From: Plutella xylostella
Taxonomy: Eukaryota; Arthropoda; Insecta; Lepidoptera; Plutellidae
NCBI RefSeq assembly: GCF_932276165.1
Contig: NC_063983.1
Coordinates: 8,625,501-8,689,500 of the forward strand
Length of the DNA stretch: 64,000 bases
Direction of reading: 5' to 3'
Shown: positions 10,094 to 21,745 of the stretch, one piece after another
Layout of the letters: each line of letters begins with the position of its first letter
Numbering within the stretch: the first letter of the stretch is position 1
Made by a program: the position numbers and the translations under genes
The notes under the pieces: model-generated
The model's input: only the letters and a program-made list of their open reading frames with translations
The model's database searches: none
Told to the model about the DNA's origin: nothing

Positions 10094-10893
10094 ATCTACG
10101 ATTTGCTGATGACATAGTTATTATGGCGGAAACGCTGGAGGAGTTGGGCGAAATGCTCACAGACCTCAATGATGCCTCTAAACAAGTTGGGCTGAAAATG
10201 AACATGGACAAGACAAAGGTCATGTCGAACGAACATGTTTCATCATCGCCCGTAACTGTAGGAGGTGTCACCATCGAAGTTGTTGATCAGTATCCCTACC
10301 TAGGACAAGTGATCCGATTAGGTAAATCCAACTTCGATAAAGAGGTAGCTCGTAGAATCCAACTCGGATGGGCAGCGTTCGGGAAATTACGACACATCTT
10401 CACTGAAAACATACCTCAGTGTCTGAAAACAAAAGTTTTCAATCAGTGCGTGTTGCCAGTGATGACTTACGGAGCCGAGACGTGGTGCTTCACCAAAGGG
10501 CTTATCCACAAGCTCAGAGTTGCTCAGCGTGCTATGGAAAGGGCTATGTTAGGCGTGTCCCTGCGAGATAGGATTCGTAATGAAGAAATCCGCAGGAGAA
10601 CTAAAGTTACCGACATAGCCAAAAGGATTAGCACGCTGAAATGGCAATGGGCTGGCCACGTAGCCCGCAGAGCCGACGACCGCTGGAGTAGAAAGGTTCT
10701 GGAGTGGAGACCCCGTGTCGGCAAACGGCGTGTCGGTCGCCCCCCAACCCGTTGGTCTGATGATCTACGGAAGGTAGCGGGAAGCCGCTGGATGCAGATG
10801 GCGGGTGACCGTTTGGGGTGGCGATCGTTAGGAGAGGCCTATGTCCAACAGTGGACTACGGAAGGCTGAGAGAGAGAGAGAGAGAGAGATGAG

Positions 10894-11265
10894 GATGACG
10901 AAATTGTAGCCTGCATGGATGCGGTTGAGTGTCATATACTTTTTAATGAGCCGTTTTCCTTGACAGCTGTCAGTTGAGCTTTTGGGTAAGCCGATAGATG
11001 GCGTGAAAACGCAGTGTACCAACTGTCAAAAATTACATAGAGAGCAAAGAGTACTAAACTCAGAATAAGAACTCACTAGTTGTGATTAAATGTCGGGTGG
11101 TAGCGCGAGCCATCCTTCCGAGGCTCAGACTGCATGTGGCTTGGGATAGTGCTAAGTATTCTGTGAATAGTTCTACCCGCGCCGTCACGTAGTGTTCTTT
11201 TCTCTATGCGCGCCGTTTGAACGGGTGCTGCGTGCGAGAACTGATTTTCTATTTTTATTTATTGT
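10894..11265. other. Upstream region of the THAP exon
   Basis: Moderately GC-rich DNA with no clear gene. A 19-codon frame starts at about 11090 and stops. It may be the promoter or 5' leader of the THAP exon that follows. Confidence 0.3.
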
Positions 11266-11488
11266 ATGATCCTAAATAAGATCCCAAAGAAATACTTACA
11301 AGACAAGATGAGAATGTGTGCCGTCGCAACTTGTAAAAATAAAGGACATCATAAATTTGGAAATGATGAAAGCCAGGCGCAACAATGGATTAAGGCGACT
11401 CGGATAAATGTGCGAAAAATTGATTGGAAACTGCGAAAACATTCATGGTTGTGTTCGGATCATTTCATACCAAGTGATTTTCATTCAC
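11266..11488 (+). CDS. THAP-type zinc-finger exon (partial gene)
   Basis: The frame encodes a THAP DNA-binding domain. MRMCAVATC gives the first Cys pair (C-x4-C), an invariant-type Trp lies in QQWIKATR, and LCSDHF gives the C-x2-H pair, followed by IPSDF. The ATG at 11308 is the better start because the domain normally begins within a few residues of the protein start. The upstream ATG at 11266 is also in frame. Coding breaks at a good donor (CAC|GTAAGT at 11489) in phase 1, so this is a first coding exon. THAP domains occur in host transcription factors and in P-element and Kolobok-type transposases. I could not identify a sure downstream exon; a candidate is at 12530-12642. Confidence 0.7.
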
Positions 11489-12529
11489 GTAAGTAAGTTA
11501 AATCATTCGCGGTAATGTAAATTAACCATTGTTACATAACATGATATATTATGTAGGTACCTACCTATCTAGCATAAGCACTCAAACTCAATTAATACAG
11601 GAGAAACACAAGGAAACTGAGAAAACTTGAAAAAAACGGCTGTACGCACAATCGCACTGAACGCTGAAGCAACAGTGACATCGACATCATAGAGAAAATA
11701 ATACTACAATTCTACCTACCTACGTCACTTTCACATTTCGTTAGCCTCACAGAATAACATATTGTGATCTGAGTGTGTTCTGAGGGTTTGAAAGTTGGTA
11801 CAACCCCAGACAACGCCATCTATTTCTCCAAAAAGGAACTTTTTTTTTTTTTAACAAACGCCTCATAGCTTTCAGTAAAAAAAAACCATCACCAAACTGT
11901 AAGCAAAGCAAGTAATGTAACGTAACGAATCCGATCCGTTTCGCATTAGATTAGTCTATGGCGTTAGCATTTATTTTTTTATGTTCGAAAAACATTCGTG
12001 AGCAAAACAAAAAATTATAAGACTACTAGCGACATCTAGGAACCGGTATTGTGAAACTTTAATATATTTAAAACCTCAAAATAATAACACGCTCGCTTTT
12101 TTATAGAAAAGCTCAGAATAATAACGATCTCGCGCTTTCGTAAAATATCTAACAATAATACCGGCCTTGCCCTTCATATTTGTGAAAAATTTATCACACA
12201 TTTCCATAAAAAAATTAGGAAATACTCTTAAAAAATTAAAAGTAATTTTTCATAGTTTTATTTGCTGCCTTATCTAAACAAAAGTAGTTTTGAAACGCAG
12301 TTAAAAAATATTGCACTGCCATCTAGTGGTTAAAATATGTACTATTACATCGACGGTAAAACAGTGCACTTAAGTGAAGTCAAAAATATATTTATTATTT
12401 AAAATAATATTAATAAATGTAAAATAATATCAAGAACTTGAAAATATGAATAAAAAATAATTAACGCATTATCAAAAGTCCAGCCAGTCTACTGAAATAT
12501 AGTTAAAATTAAAAGTTTTGTAATTGGCG
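11489..12529. other. AT-rich stretch without a supported gene
   Basis: Probably the intron or downstream flank of the THAP exon. There is no coding signal, only A/T runs. Confidence 0.35.
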
Positions 12530-12642
12530 CGACAAAGCTTCCAAGTGGCGCCGAATTTGAGAACCCCTTCACAGGAAGTGAGTGTTGAAAGTGCTACGCA
12601 GGCGCAAATTGACCTTTCGGTTGAAGAACCCGTCGGTCACAT
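12530..12642 (+). other. Candidate exon: eIF5A 5' leader or second THAP-gene exon
   Basis: The stretch ends in a good donor (CAT|GTGAGT). Reading 1: it is the untranslated first exon of eIF5A. A pyrimidine-rich CCTTTC word at about 12616 resembles the 5'TOP start of translation-factor mRNAs, and the acceptor at 14361 lies in the eIF5A leader. Reading 2: it is coding. One frame is open across it (LAPNLRTPSQEVSVE and onward), and an AG at about 12547 would join it in phase with the THAP exon. I favour reading 1. Confidence 0.4.
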
Positions 12643-13645
12643 GTGAGTGTCGATAAATATCCTAGTTTTATCGCCAATCCTTTGTATTTAGTTGTGATTA
12701 TTGTTTTTGTAAGTATTTAATTCAGTGCTGAAATATTTGTGAAAATAAGCCTTGCTTGCGGTGTGAAAATTGTGTAAAATACAAATGAAAAATGATATCA
12801 CGGCGCCGGCACATTTGTCAAACTGCTTTTTCCTTCGTCTCAATCTTCTCCATTTGTGAAAATATATGAAGTTCATCAGTTTTCATCCCGATATATGAAG
12901 TGCATCAAGTTATGTGCCAAGTTTTCGCCAGGATATTGTGTTCAAATTTTTGCAAGTGCCATAGTCATCAAAGACCAATGCCCAAGATGTCTCGTCAGTG
13001 AAGCCACATGTTCGGGATCACCACGGCTTGGCTTTTGCCGAGGCAGCCACCTCGTGTCAGGCCTGATAAATATTTGTTTCATTCATAAATTGATCGATTC
13101 CCTATTATAAGTGTCACTTTGATATCAACAAAGATTTCGATTTCTAAGTACAAAGGGCTGCTTTTGAGGAGGTGGGGTTAGGTCGTGTCAAAATTTTCGC
13201 AAAACATCCGCTTACATCTTTAGTTTAGTCATATTTCCTGCTACATTGTAAATTCCATTTTTATGGTTGTACTGCGTGGTATTCCGAAGGTATTTGATTA
13301 TATCGACGTGTTCATTTATTCGTATTTTTAAGAAATATGCTATTCGAAAGATAGCCAACTCACATGTTACGTGTTTTGACAGTGTCTATTGCTCTACATT
13401 TTATCACCACATGGTTTTTGTATGGTTAATTTTCTTCAAACGTATTCATAAGAATTTGTATCAACTAAATTTTCATGTAAGGTATCTTCGAAACAGTCAT
13501 TAGGTAAGTACAAGTAGGGAGGGCCCAAGGGTAAGCTTACTTTACCCATTTTATTAAATTTGGTAGGATTTTCATGGCCACAGCGCTGAGTTGTGTCTGA
13601 AGTGTATATTAGCAATCTGGTGGCTAGTATTAGAGAATGTGTCCG

Positions 13646-13770
13646 AGTCCATAGAGTCGCAATTCTGGTTCTCATACCTTTGTTGTGCTGAGGAAACTCG
13701 GAAAGCAAATTGTCCCGATTATGCGTCTCACTACACAATATTGTTTTGGGATCACCGAAAAAGGGCACAT
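13646..13770 (+). repeat. Dispersed repeat in the eIF5A first intron, copy 1
   Basis: Matches 15575-15705 over about 125 bp with many changes. Shared words are CCATAGAGTCGC, GACTATGCGTCTCA and GATCACCG. It was read as short open frames on both strands, which have no domain. Confidence 0.5.
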
Positions 13771-14406
13771 GTTTTATTAATTTCAACGGTCTGCATATAT
13801 TTGCTGTGCAACCCATGACTCACTCATGACAATTACAAAATTTATATTTCTATGTTATACTTAGTGAAGATTTTGTCATTTCAATCTGTTTTATTTGTTC
13901 CTTGGCATCAAAAATGTGATTTTCACATAGCCAAGTCCAATGACTAACCTTATTGGGTCAATAACCTCAGCAGTTTTTGGCAGTTGATGAATCATCATTG
14001 CCATTACCAATTCACAGTTTCATGACAAGGTCTTGTTAGTCTAGTGATAAAATTTTCTTTTTATCAGGTTTATCTGAAAGGTGCTCTATCATCTGTAGAA
14101 AGTCTTATAGGTTATCTATCCTTGGTCAATTAGGTTTGCCTTTACATTGTAGCTTCAAACTAGCTAACTCATATACAACTCTAGAACAGTTGTGCAATTT
14201 GCAGAACCTAGAGGAGGCTAAAACTATCTCATCTGCAATATTATAGTGGCCATGTTGTGTTCAGCAAGTTTACAATCTGAACTTACAACACCTTTATAGG
14301 TCTGTGTGTGATGAATCAATTGCTTGAAACTAAAGCTAAAATTAATTGTAATTTCCAACAGATCACTCCTGACCGTAGTTGATTCAAGCACAGAAACAAC
14401 AGCACA

Positions 14407-17400
14407 ATGGGCGACATCGAGGACACCCACTTCGAGACCGGGGACTCCGGTGCCTCTGCCACCTTCCCCATGCAGTGCTCGGCTCTCCGCAAGAACGGAT
14501 TTGTCATGCTGAAGGGCCGTCCGTGCAAGATCGTTGAAATGTCCACCTCCAAGACTGGCAAGCACGGCCACGCTAAAGTCCATCTCGTCGGCATTGACAT
14601 CTTCAACGGCAAGAAGTGAGTATTTCATTATATAAAATCGATTAAGTTGGACTTCACTGAATTTTTTGTGATAAGTAGACAATTTTTGTATGACGCAGTT
14701 ATTGCAAAACTTGGAAAGGTATGCAATTTTTTTCAACACAGTTGCTTTGACATAATTAAGTTTCAGTTCATTCTAAAAGCAAGCGTAGGTACGTTTCATA
14801 TTACATCAGCAATCAGCAATACAAAAAATCCAATAACAATACGAATAATTGATAATGCTGTATCTAGGTGCTGAGTGCTGACATAAATTAATTTACTCAG
14901 ACATTTGCATCAATATTATTGTATTTTTTTAAAAGTTGCATTCACTATTTAAAATGTATTTACACATTTCTCGATGTGACGTCATAACTCGGATTCAGAT
15001 TACTTGGAAGAATTTGCCTTTCAGCGAAAACTTGAGCCGCGTGACAGTTTATTCATAAAATACTTGAAATATGTCTATAGCTAATGATCTGATATCTACG
15101 CTCATTATAATCCATGTCGTGTTTAGATTAAAATGTTGAAATAATTAAGAATGATTGATTGTTTTACACTTAGCAGAAGACACCCTTTCAGTCACCTTAG
15201 GTTAGACAGTTAATTTAGGGGCAGGATGACGAATGCCTTAGACAGCCTTAACAGCTTATGTCCAGTGATCAGGCAGTAGACCATTACAGTCTGTAGGTTC
15301 ACTTGAAAGAAAATTTCGGCGCGCTGATGCACTAACCAAGACTCAACATCTCCTTGTATTACAGCTATCGTCTGTTTCACTCTCGTTCATTTGTTTTTGC
15401 CTATTACCCTACAAATTATAATAGTATTGAGAGCTTATAGATTCCATGACAGCTCTCGTTCATTTGTTTCTACCTACTTATAACCCTGCTGATTTCAATA
15501 GTTTTGCAATCCCATAGAATAAGCATAGAATGGCATAAATATGACAGCCCTCGTTCATCTGTTTTTACGTAGTTTACGAGCCCATAGAGTCGCGGGCGCG
15601 GCCCATGCCTCGTCCGTGCTGCGGGTACTCGAACAGCGAAGTCGGCCCGACTATGCGTCTCATCCGCACCACTGTGCCTTGAGATCACCGTCCAGGGGCA
15701 CAAGATTACCTTTATTAACTTATACAGTGTCCCAAAAGTCAACGTCATGCCTGGAGAGCTGTTAGGACAGTCAGGATTCATGACATTGAGTTTTGGGACA
15801 CTGTAAACTAGTCTGAAAAAAAGTGACACAGATTTATTAAAGTTTATGATTAGTAACGCGTTTTTAACATATTGCGATTTAAAGATTCCGAAGTCAGTCG
15901 TAAATAGAAGCAACCATTCCATATGTATTGAAGTTAAACAGCTCCATTTCTTGTCTATGCAGTAGGTACCTTACTAACACATATTCGTATTCTGAAGCAG
16001 GACACATTTCAGCGGCGTAAACTTTGACATTTATGCATCTGTAAACCAGTTGAGCTAGGTCAAGGCTGGGACGCGTATTGATCGATCGCACACCCCATCT
16101 GAAATTCATACCCGATACAGCTGCTATTATTACTTACTTCGTTCGTACACAAAGATTTTCTTGGAAGCTGCGACAAATACGCCACAGCGTTTCATGGAGT
16201 TTTCTTTATCAAGCCATTATGAGATATAGGTACTGTATGATAAAGACTATATTATGGGGCTATTAATTATACATTATGTATTGTAATACAACAGATATAG
16301 ATACATAGATTATACTATAAGTACGAAATCAATAGACTGTCTCGAATTTATCTCGATATCGAATATCAGGCGACCACCTGTTAGATGAAACAATTTTCGC
16401 CACGCGATCTTTTTGCGAATGGGAATGTTATTTATCTCACATATTTTGCTTCTTTCTACATTTTTTATGAAAGATTATAAGCAAATAATGATTAATCTTT
16501 TATTGACACTAGCACTGCTCCTTTATAGTGCTTTTTAAAGAAAAGATTAATATAATGAACACTTTTCCAGACACTCCAAACCAAAGGTGAATGAAATGAA
16601 AAATCTTTGGTATTAATTAAGTTTCCAATTCATAACTTCTTAATCAGACAAACAGTTGAGGTAAAGACGAGACTTAGTCACCATGGAAAAAAGATTACTC
16701 ATTGAACAGAACAGAACACAAAAACTAACCGCTACCATCTCCCCCCTTCCAGATACGAGGACATCTGCCCCTCCACCCACAACATGGACGTGCCGCACGT
16801 GAAGCGCGAGGACTACCAGCTGACGGACATCTCGGACGACGGCTACCTGACCCTGATGGCGGACAACGGCGACCTGCGCGAGGACCTCAAGTACCCGGAC
16901 GGCGACCTGGGCTCCCAGCTGCGCTCCGACTTCGACGCCGGCAAGGAATTGCTGGTGAGTTGCAGTTTTTTTTAAAGAAGGGTGGGGGAAAATTAAGAAG
17001 TGACAAAAGTTCTTCGTCGCGCTCGCTCTTGAAGCTGCGCGATGTGTGGTGAGCACGAGCAAGACTTGGCATCTTTATTGCGCCCTGTGTGTGACAAACT
17101 GTGAATGTTTGAATGAAAACAGATAGTTTGTGAGTTTCACGAGTTACAAAAGTGCTTATGAAGTACTTCGTCAGGTGCGGCTTACACGAATGCCACGCCA
17201 CGCTGGGGTGGTTGCGCGATATCTAGACGCATCTTTAGCGTGTTGGTGAACAATAATGTGAAATGATAAGTTGGATGGTGCAGAGAACTCACTGACTAAT
17301 CCATAGTCACAGTGACAAAGCAGAGTCCAGTTCTATTATTTACCGACAGAGGCAGTCTCTCTAGACTGGAAGTCCTCTTTATCTTAGCCCAAGCTTAGAG

Positions 17401-18141
17401 GTTGTATATAAACTTAGGTACTTACCTGCAGTTGGAGGAAGCTTTTGTACTTGGGCGGATATAGATCATTATTTCAGCTCTTTACATCATCAACAATCAA
17501 CACCATCATAATATTTATTAGTCTCTGATACGAGTATAGAGTCTCTGACAAATTTCCATAGTTTGTTAGTGCTAAATCTACTCGAAAATAATATCTCTAC
17601 CTTTAACCTGGGCCAGTGCTATCACCGGTCATATGGACCTACAGGCTTTGAGTACAATTATTATTATTAGCATGGTTAATCATTAAACACAAGAAAGTAT
17701 ATGGCTGATAGTATATAGCTATATTATCATTATACGTAATATTCATGCATTCCTCATAATTTGCGTTTTACGGCAACAGCTAACATAAAAATTACACTGT
17801 TACGTGCGCCATCAATAACTTTTCCATACTATGGACTTACCATAAAACTAAGATTAACTCTTTTATATTGTTTTAATTTCATGAAACAAGATGTCCTTGA
17901 CGCAATTCAGATACATTTTTGATAGTAGCAATGCCTCTGATGTTAATAATAATAATTCCTTATTAATAATTATAGGTACGTCTTAATAATTTCAAATACT
18001 AGTAGTATCGAATGGCATCTATGCTTTCTTTTAACATAATAATTAACATGTACTTTTCGTTTGTTTCAGTGCACTGTGCTGAAATCTTGCGGTGAGGAGT
18101 GTGTGATCGCGGTGAAGGCAAACACGGCTCTGGACAAATAA
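14407..18141 (+). CDS. eIF5A: Eukaryotic translation initiation factor 5A
   Basis: eIF5A binds the ribosome and helps peptide-bond formation at stalling motifs such as polyproline, and also aids termination. It is cytoplasmic and needs hypusine. Coding exons are 14407-14615, 16753-16954 and 18070-18141, joined at GT/AG sites. The sum closes in frame at 160 residues, the usual family length. The start is MGDIEDTHFETGD. The hypusine loop is STSKTGKHGHAK with the modified Lys at residue 52. The C-terminal OB-fold part contains YEDICPSTHNMDVP and ends KANTALDK. An acceptor at 14361 places the ATG 45 bases into its exon, so the leader is spliced. Third positions in exon 2 are strongly GC-rich, typical of a highly expressed gene. 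Confidence 0.97.
15575..15705 (+). repeat. Dispersed repeat in an eIF5A intron, copy 2
   Basis: Second copy of the repeat at 13646-13770. It directly precedes the small MITE at 15723. Confidence 0.5.
15723..15805. mobile_element. Miniature TA-flanked inverted-repeat element
   Basis: CAGTGTCCCAAAA at the left and TTTTGGGACACTG at the right, flanked by TA on both sides. The match continues inward with a few mismatches (GTCAACGTCA / TGACATTGAG). The form is that of a mariner-type MITE of only 83 bp. Confidence 0.75.
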
Positions 18142-20990
18142 ACTTACTCAGCATTTATAGGGATATAACAAGCATATAATTTTTTTTACAATCAAAACAC
18201 AACTTCTTACATAAATGTAAAACATAATATTATGTATAATTTAATGTAAAATATCAATGGTGCGCCGCGGGCCCTCCATCGCCGCCCGGCCGACTCGATG
18301 CCGACCTACCTCTCGACCACTTCCCGAATACTAGTGTATTCCGGCAACACTCAAGCCACGGTTCTTTTTTGTACAGTCATATGATGTACGTTTCTATTAA
18401 CTCCTTGACTAGTCATAGAAAAGCTCTGCTGGGGCTCAGTGGTTGTTCTACGATCCAACAAGCTACCACTAAAGTATCAATAGGTCTCGGCTGCAAAGCG
18501 GGTTTATTAGTTACTTTAATTTATTGTAATGTAGGTGTGCAGTTGCCCCGAGGGGGCGGGGGCGTCGGCCGGCGGCGCTCGCGGGCATTTCCGGAACTTC
18601 TCGTTTGTTGTTTGGTTTCTCTTCGCTTCCAACGTCTTGACGTTTTTGTTTGCGCTGCGCGAGCCGCCCGGCACGTTGTTGATATCAGAGTAAATCAACT
18701 TTGCAACGTGCATATTAATGTTTTATTGTGGGTTTATACTCTTGACGAGATAAAGACGCAAACTTGAAGTTATTACCATATTTTAATGCTAAATTAAATG
18801 AATACATAAAAATCGAGAAAAAAGCAAAAAAATAGAAATAAAGAAAAAGTTGAAACATTGATGTGTATAATTGATTGATTCCTCAGTTCGCTAGGTGCGC
18901 AGGGGACGCCACTGTGCTCGCGCGCTCGGCTTTCACTTCTAATACAAAATTACAGAATCAAAATAGGCGCGTTAAATTATCAGGTGATAGTATGAATTAG
19001 GACGTGGGCGCAAATGTCGTAAGCTTTACCCTTCACGCGTAACACTTGCCATCTGTTCAAATATACTGAACAAGCTACAGTAATGAAGTTTTGTACATAA
19101 CAAGAACTCATTATTTTTCTACTCAGCTACTCTTGACAAGACTGAACAATGTAATTGTCAATGGAAATCTTATCTTCAGACTGAAATGCATTTTGATAGT
19201 TACAGTAGTTGAATTTTTCTAGTTAAAATAGAACGACGGAGCTTAAAATTTGCTTGTTTCGGCCGTTGCGGGCTCTCTTTATTTGTATTTAACATTTGAA
19301 CAAATGACATGTTACTCAGTGGCTTATGATTGCCTCATGGTATGTATTGTGCCACAGTAGCTGCAAGTGTTATAAGGGCCCAGTGCCAGGATAATATCCA
19401 GTAAGAACATTTGTTGAAGATGGTTTATGATATACGAAATTTAATATAAGAATGTAAGGTAAGGCCCTATGGAGAGATATTTTTTTATGCATTCAAAATT
19501 CTTACATCGCAAATTCTAGACTATATTTAGGCTGTTTTTTTACATAGTTTTACTGGTAAAACTGGTTTAGTTGTCGTTACGAATACTGTACGTTTTTTAT
19601 ATTATTTCAAAATTGCATTATCGTTATATTGTTGGTCTTTTTAAAGTTGCAACTTGAGTTTTAATTATTAAAAGCCTAAAGTATTTGTAAAGACATCGTA
19701 AGGTGTATAAATAAATTGCTTGGCGGGAAATAGTTTTCTTTCTTCGGTATCCTTGGTACTCGGTACTCGTCGCGTATAGCTCAGTTATTGTTAAATTCCT
19801 TTGAACCTTAGATTATTATCTAATTTAGAATATATGTATCTCATTTTGAGCGCATTAAATGTGAATAAATGTTTAGAATTAATTGTTCTAGCACCCCTTT
19901 AATTTAGATTATGATATCTATACTAGGAATTGAATGTTAAATTTACTAACTGACTGAGATGGGCGCTGAAACTGAGGCGGAAAGTTCTCCAGTCCGTCTG
20001 CAAATGCTGAGCGGAGAACCTTTTGACTCTAGTTTCAGTTGGTTTGTATAAATTTGTAAAAGATACGTAAGTATAAGATGGCAACATCGGCTCGACAATT
20101 AATTCCTATGTACAATTTCATATAGATGATCTATGTAATGTATTTCAATGGGTACGCGGGGTTTTCATAATGTGATGGATAATATACCTATTTATGGAAG
20201 AGGCGTTTTACTAAAAAAACTGCGGAATTTGGTATTAATTTAAATGTTGTACAAACCAATGTATTCAATGATAAATATATATCAAAGGGTCCATCTTCGG
20301 ACGCAGTTTTTTTGGTACATACTTAATTAGGAATAAAATATGAGCTCAACATGACTTTGCTGTCGCCTATTTCACGTAAGTCCAAAAAATGCATAAGTCC
20401 CAAATGAATAAATACCAAGTCATGAAGCTCACAATTTCTTATTTACTAATGAAGAACCGTTTTATAAATTAATATAAGGTCCGCATAAACGTTCTACTCT
20501 CCTAAGAGTTGGTGTCGTATACAACTTCTAAATATGAATGCAGTATCGAATTTAACCACACAAGGCCAATAACTAAATGTAAAAATGCAGTATGTATAAC
20601 AGTCTGTGGAATAAATCTGTACAAAACGAAGCATCGTGCGTTGTGATTCGTAGAACCTTTAGTTTGTTTTGGCCCCTTTTAAGTTAATTTTGCTACCTGC
20701 GCTTTACTATACTTTAGTACACATTATTATTATTTAGTACCTAACAACTACTAGTATGTTGACTGGCACAACATTTATTGGCGAGGATAGGGTTTGGCAG
20801 TAATATAAAACAAAAAGATCTGGTAACAGTTTTATAACGGAACTTTATTATCACAGCGTGATTGTGCTCAAAAACAGTTAGTTTAGTTTCCTTTTAAAAT
20901 ATGTATAAGTACACGACAGCGTCACATGCTGATTATGCATAAAAGATCCTGGGAATAAAAATCAACTAAAATATATAACAATGAACCAAG
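18142..20990 (+). other. eIF5A 3' untranslated region and flank
   Basis: The stop codon is followed by AT-rich DNA with several AATAAA-type polyadenylation words (for example near 18837, 19728, 19863, 20326 and 20609), so more than one mRNA end is possible. Two short GC-rich blocks (about 18260-18310 and 18540-18680) break the pattern. I see no other gene. Confidence 0.4.
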
Positions 20991-21026
20991 GTGAGTATAA
21001 AAGTAGGTAGCTATTATACAGGTTAT

Positions 21027-21110
21027 CTTGTAAATAGTGGACCAAATGAAAGGAAGGAGATTTAGGGGTTAAATCCGTAAACCTTTTTTCGTTGGTCCAA
21101 TATTTACGGT
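21027..21110. repeat. Short fold-back sequence
   Basis: GTAAATAGTGGACCAAATGA on the left is the approximate reverse complement of TTCGTTGGTCCAATATTTAC on the right. An internal AAGG/CCTT also pairs. It could be a miniature element or a hairpin. Confidence 0.5.
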
Positions 21111-21745
21111 ACACCCCATACATATAAGTTACAATCTTACAACTTAAAAATAGTAAATAATCTCACGCTGCGGTTAAGGAACAGATACTATACTTGCATT
21201 TAACTTTTGCGTTCTTTTGCTAGCCATCTAAATAATTTTGGAGGTAAAAAATCAAATAAAACGTAAGTAATGTGACGTGTACCTGACACTCCACTCGATT
21301 GTGCCACTTGGTTTTGTTCCGCGGCGGCGGCGAGCTTCGTTGTACTTAAACCTGTGACTATCGGTAAGTGAAAAAAATATTCTCAGTACAAAACTATAAG
21401 TATTAAAAACAGTATTATGTAAAGGGCGGAATTTAAGAAACGACACTGTTATAAGCTCCGCAAAGTAAATGTCATTAGCATTTACGATAAGTATCCCTAA
21501 TGTTAACAAGTGATAAGTATCCCTTAAGTTAGGTATGCATTAAATAAAAAAACTTAATACTTATAAATATATAAATACTTGTGATAACTAACTGTAGTTA
21601 TCACTAACAATATTCTGATACCCCCTTCAACATAATCATTCTTTCCACACTTAGCAATGTTACATAGGTACCCATCGTTATTATTAATATTCTTATAAAT
21701 ATCAAGGCACTTAAAACAGGAGTTCAGCACAACACCACGTACCAG

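Larger units (their letters stand above)
9138..10866 (+). pseudogene. RTE-clade retrotransposon, 5'-truncated and split by an insertion
   Basis: Two coding blocks belong to one reverse transcriptase. 9138-9200 reads EDVFKLVEWKRLGINVNGEYI, and 10094-10866 resumes at once with NLRFADDIVIMAETLEELGEM. FADD is the RT catalytic box, and GEYI-x-HLRFADD is the usual uninterrupted order in lepidopteran RTE elements. The C-terminal region has KVFNQCVLPVMTYGAETW, KWQWAGHVARR and VGRPPTRWSDDLRK, and ends near EAYVQQW. About 250 codons remain of a normal protein near 1,000 residues. The first ATG of the apparent ORF (10051) lies inside the inserted element, so that start is false. A (GA)n run follows at 10868-10892 in place of the more usual TGA repeats. 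Confidence 0.85.

Noticed and set aside
13436..13816. 126-codon minus-strand frame in the eIF5A leader region
   Set aside because: It overlaps a dispersed repeat that recurs at 15575, has no domain, and has an opposing frame on the plus strand.
14224..14739. 171-codon minus-strand frame
   Set aside because: It is antisense to the eIF5A coding exon and is a shadow of its codon bias.
16640..17062. 140-codon minus-strand frame
   Set aside because: It is antisense to eIF5A exon 16753-16954.
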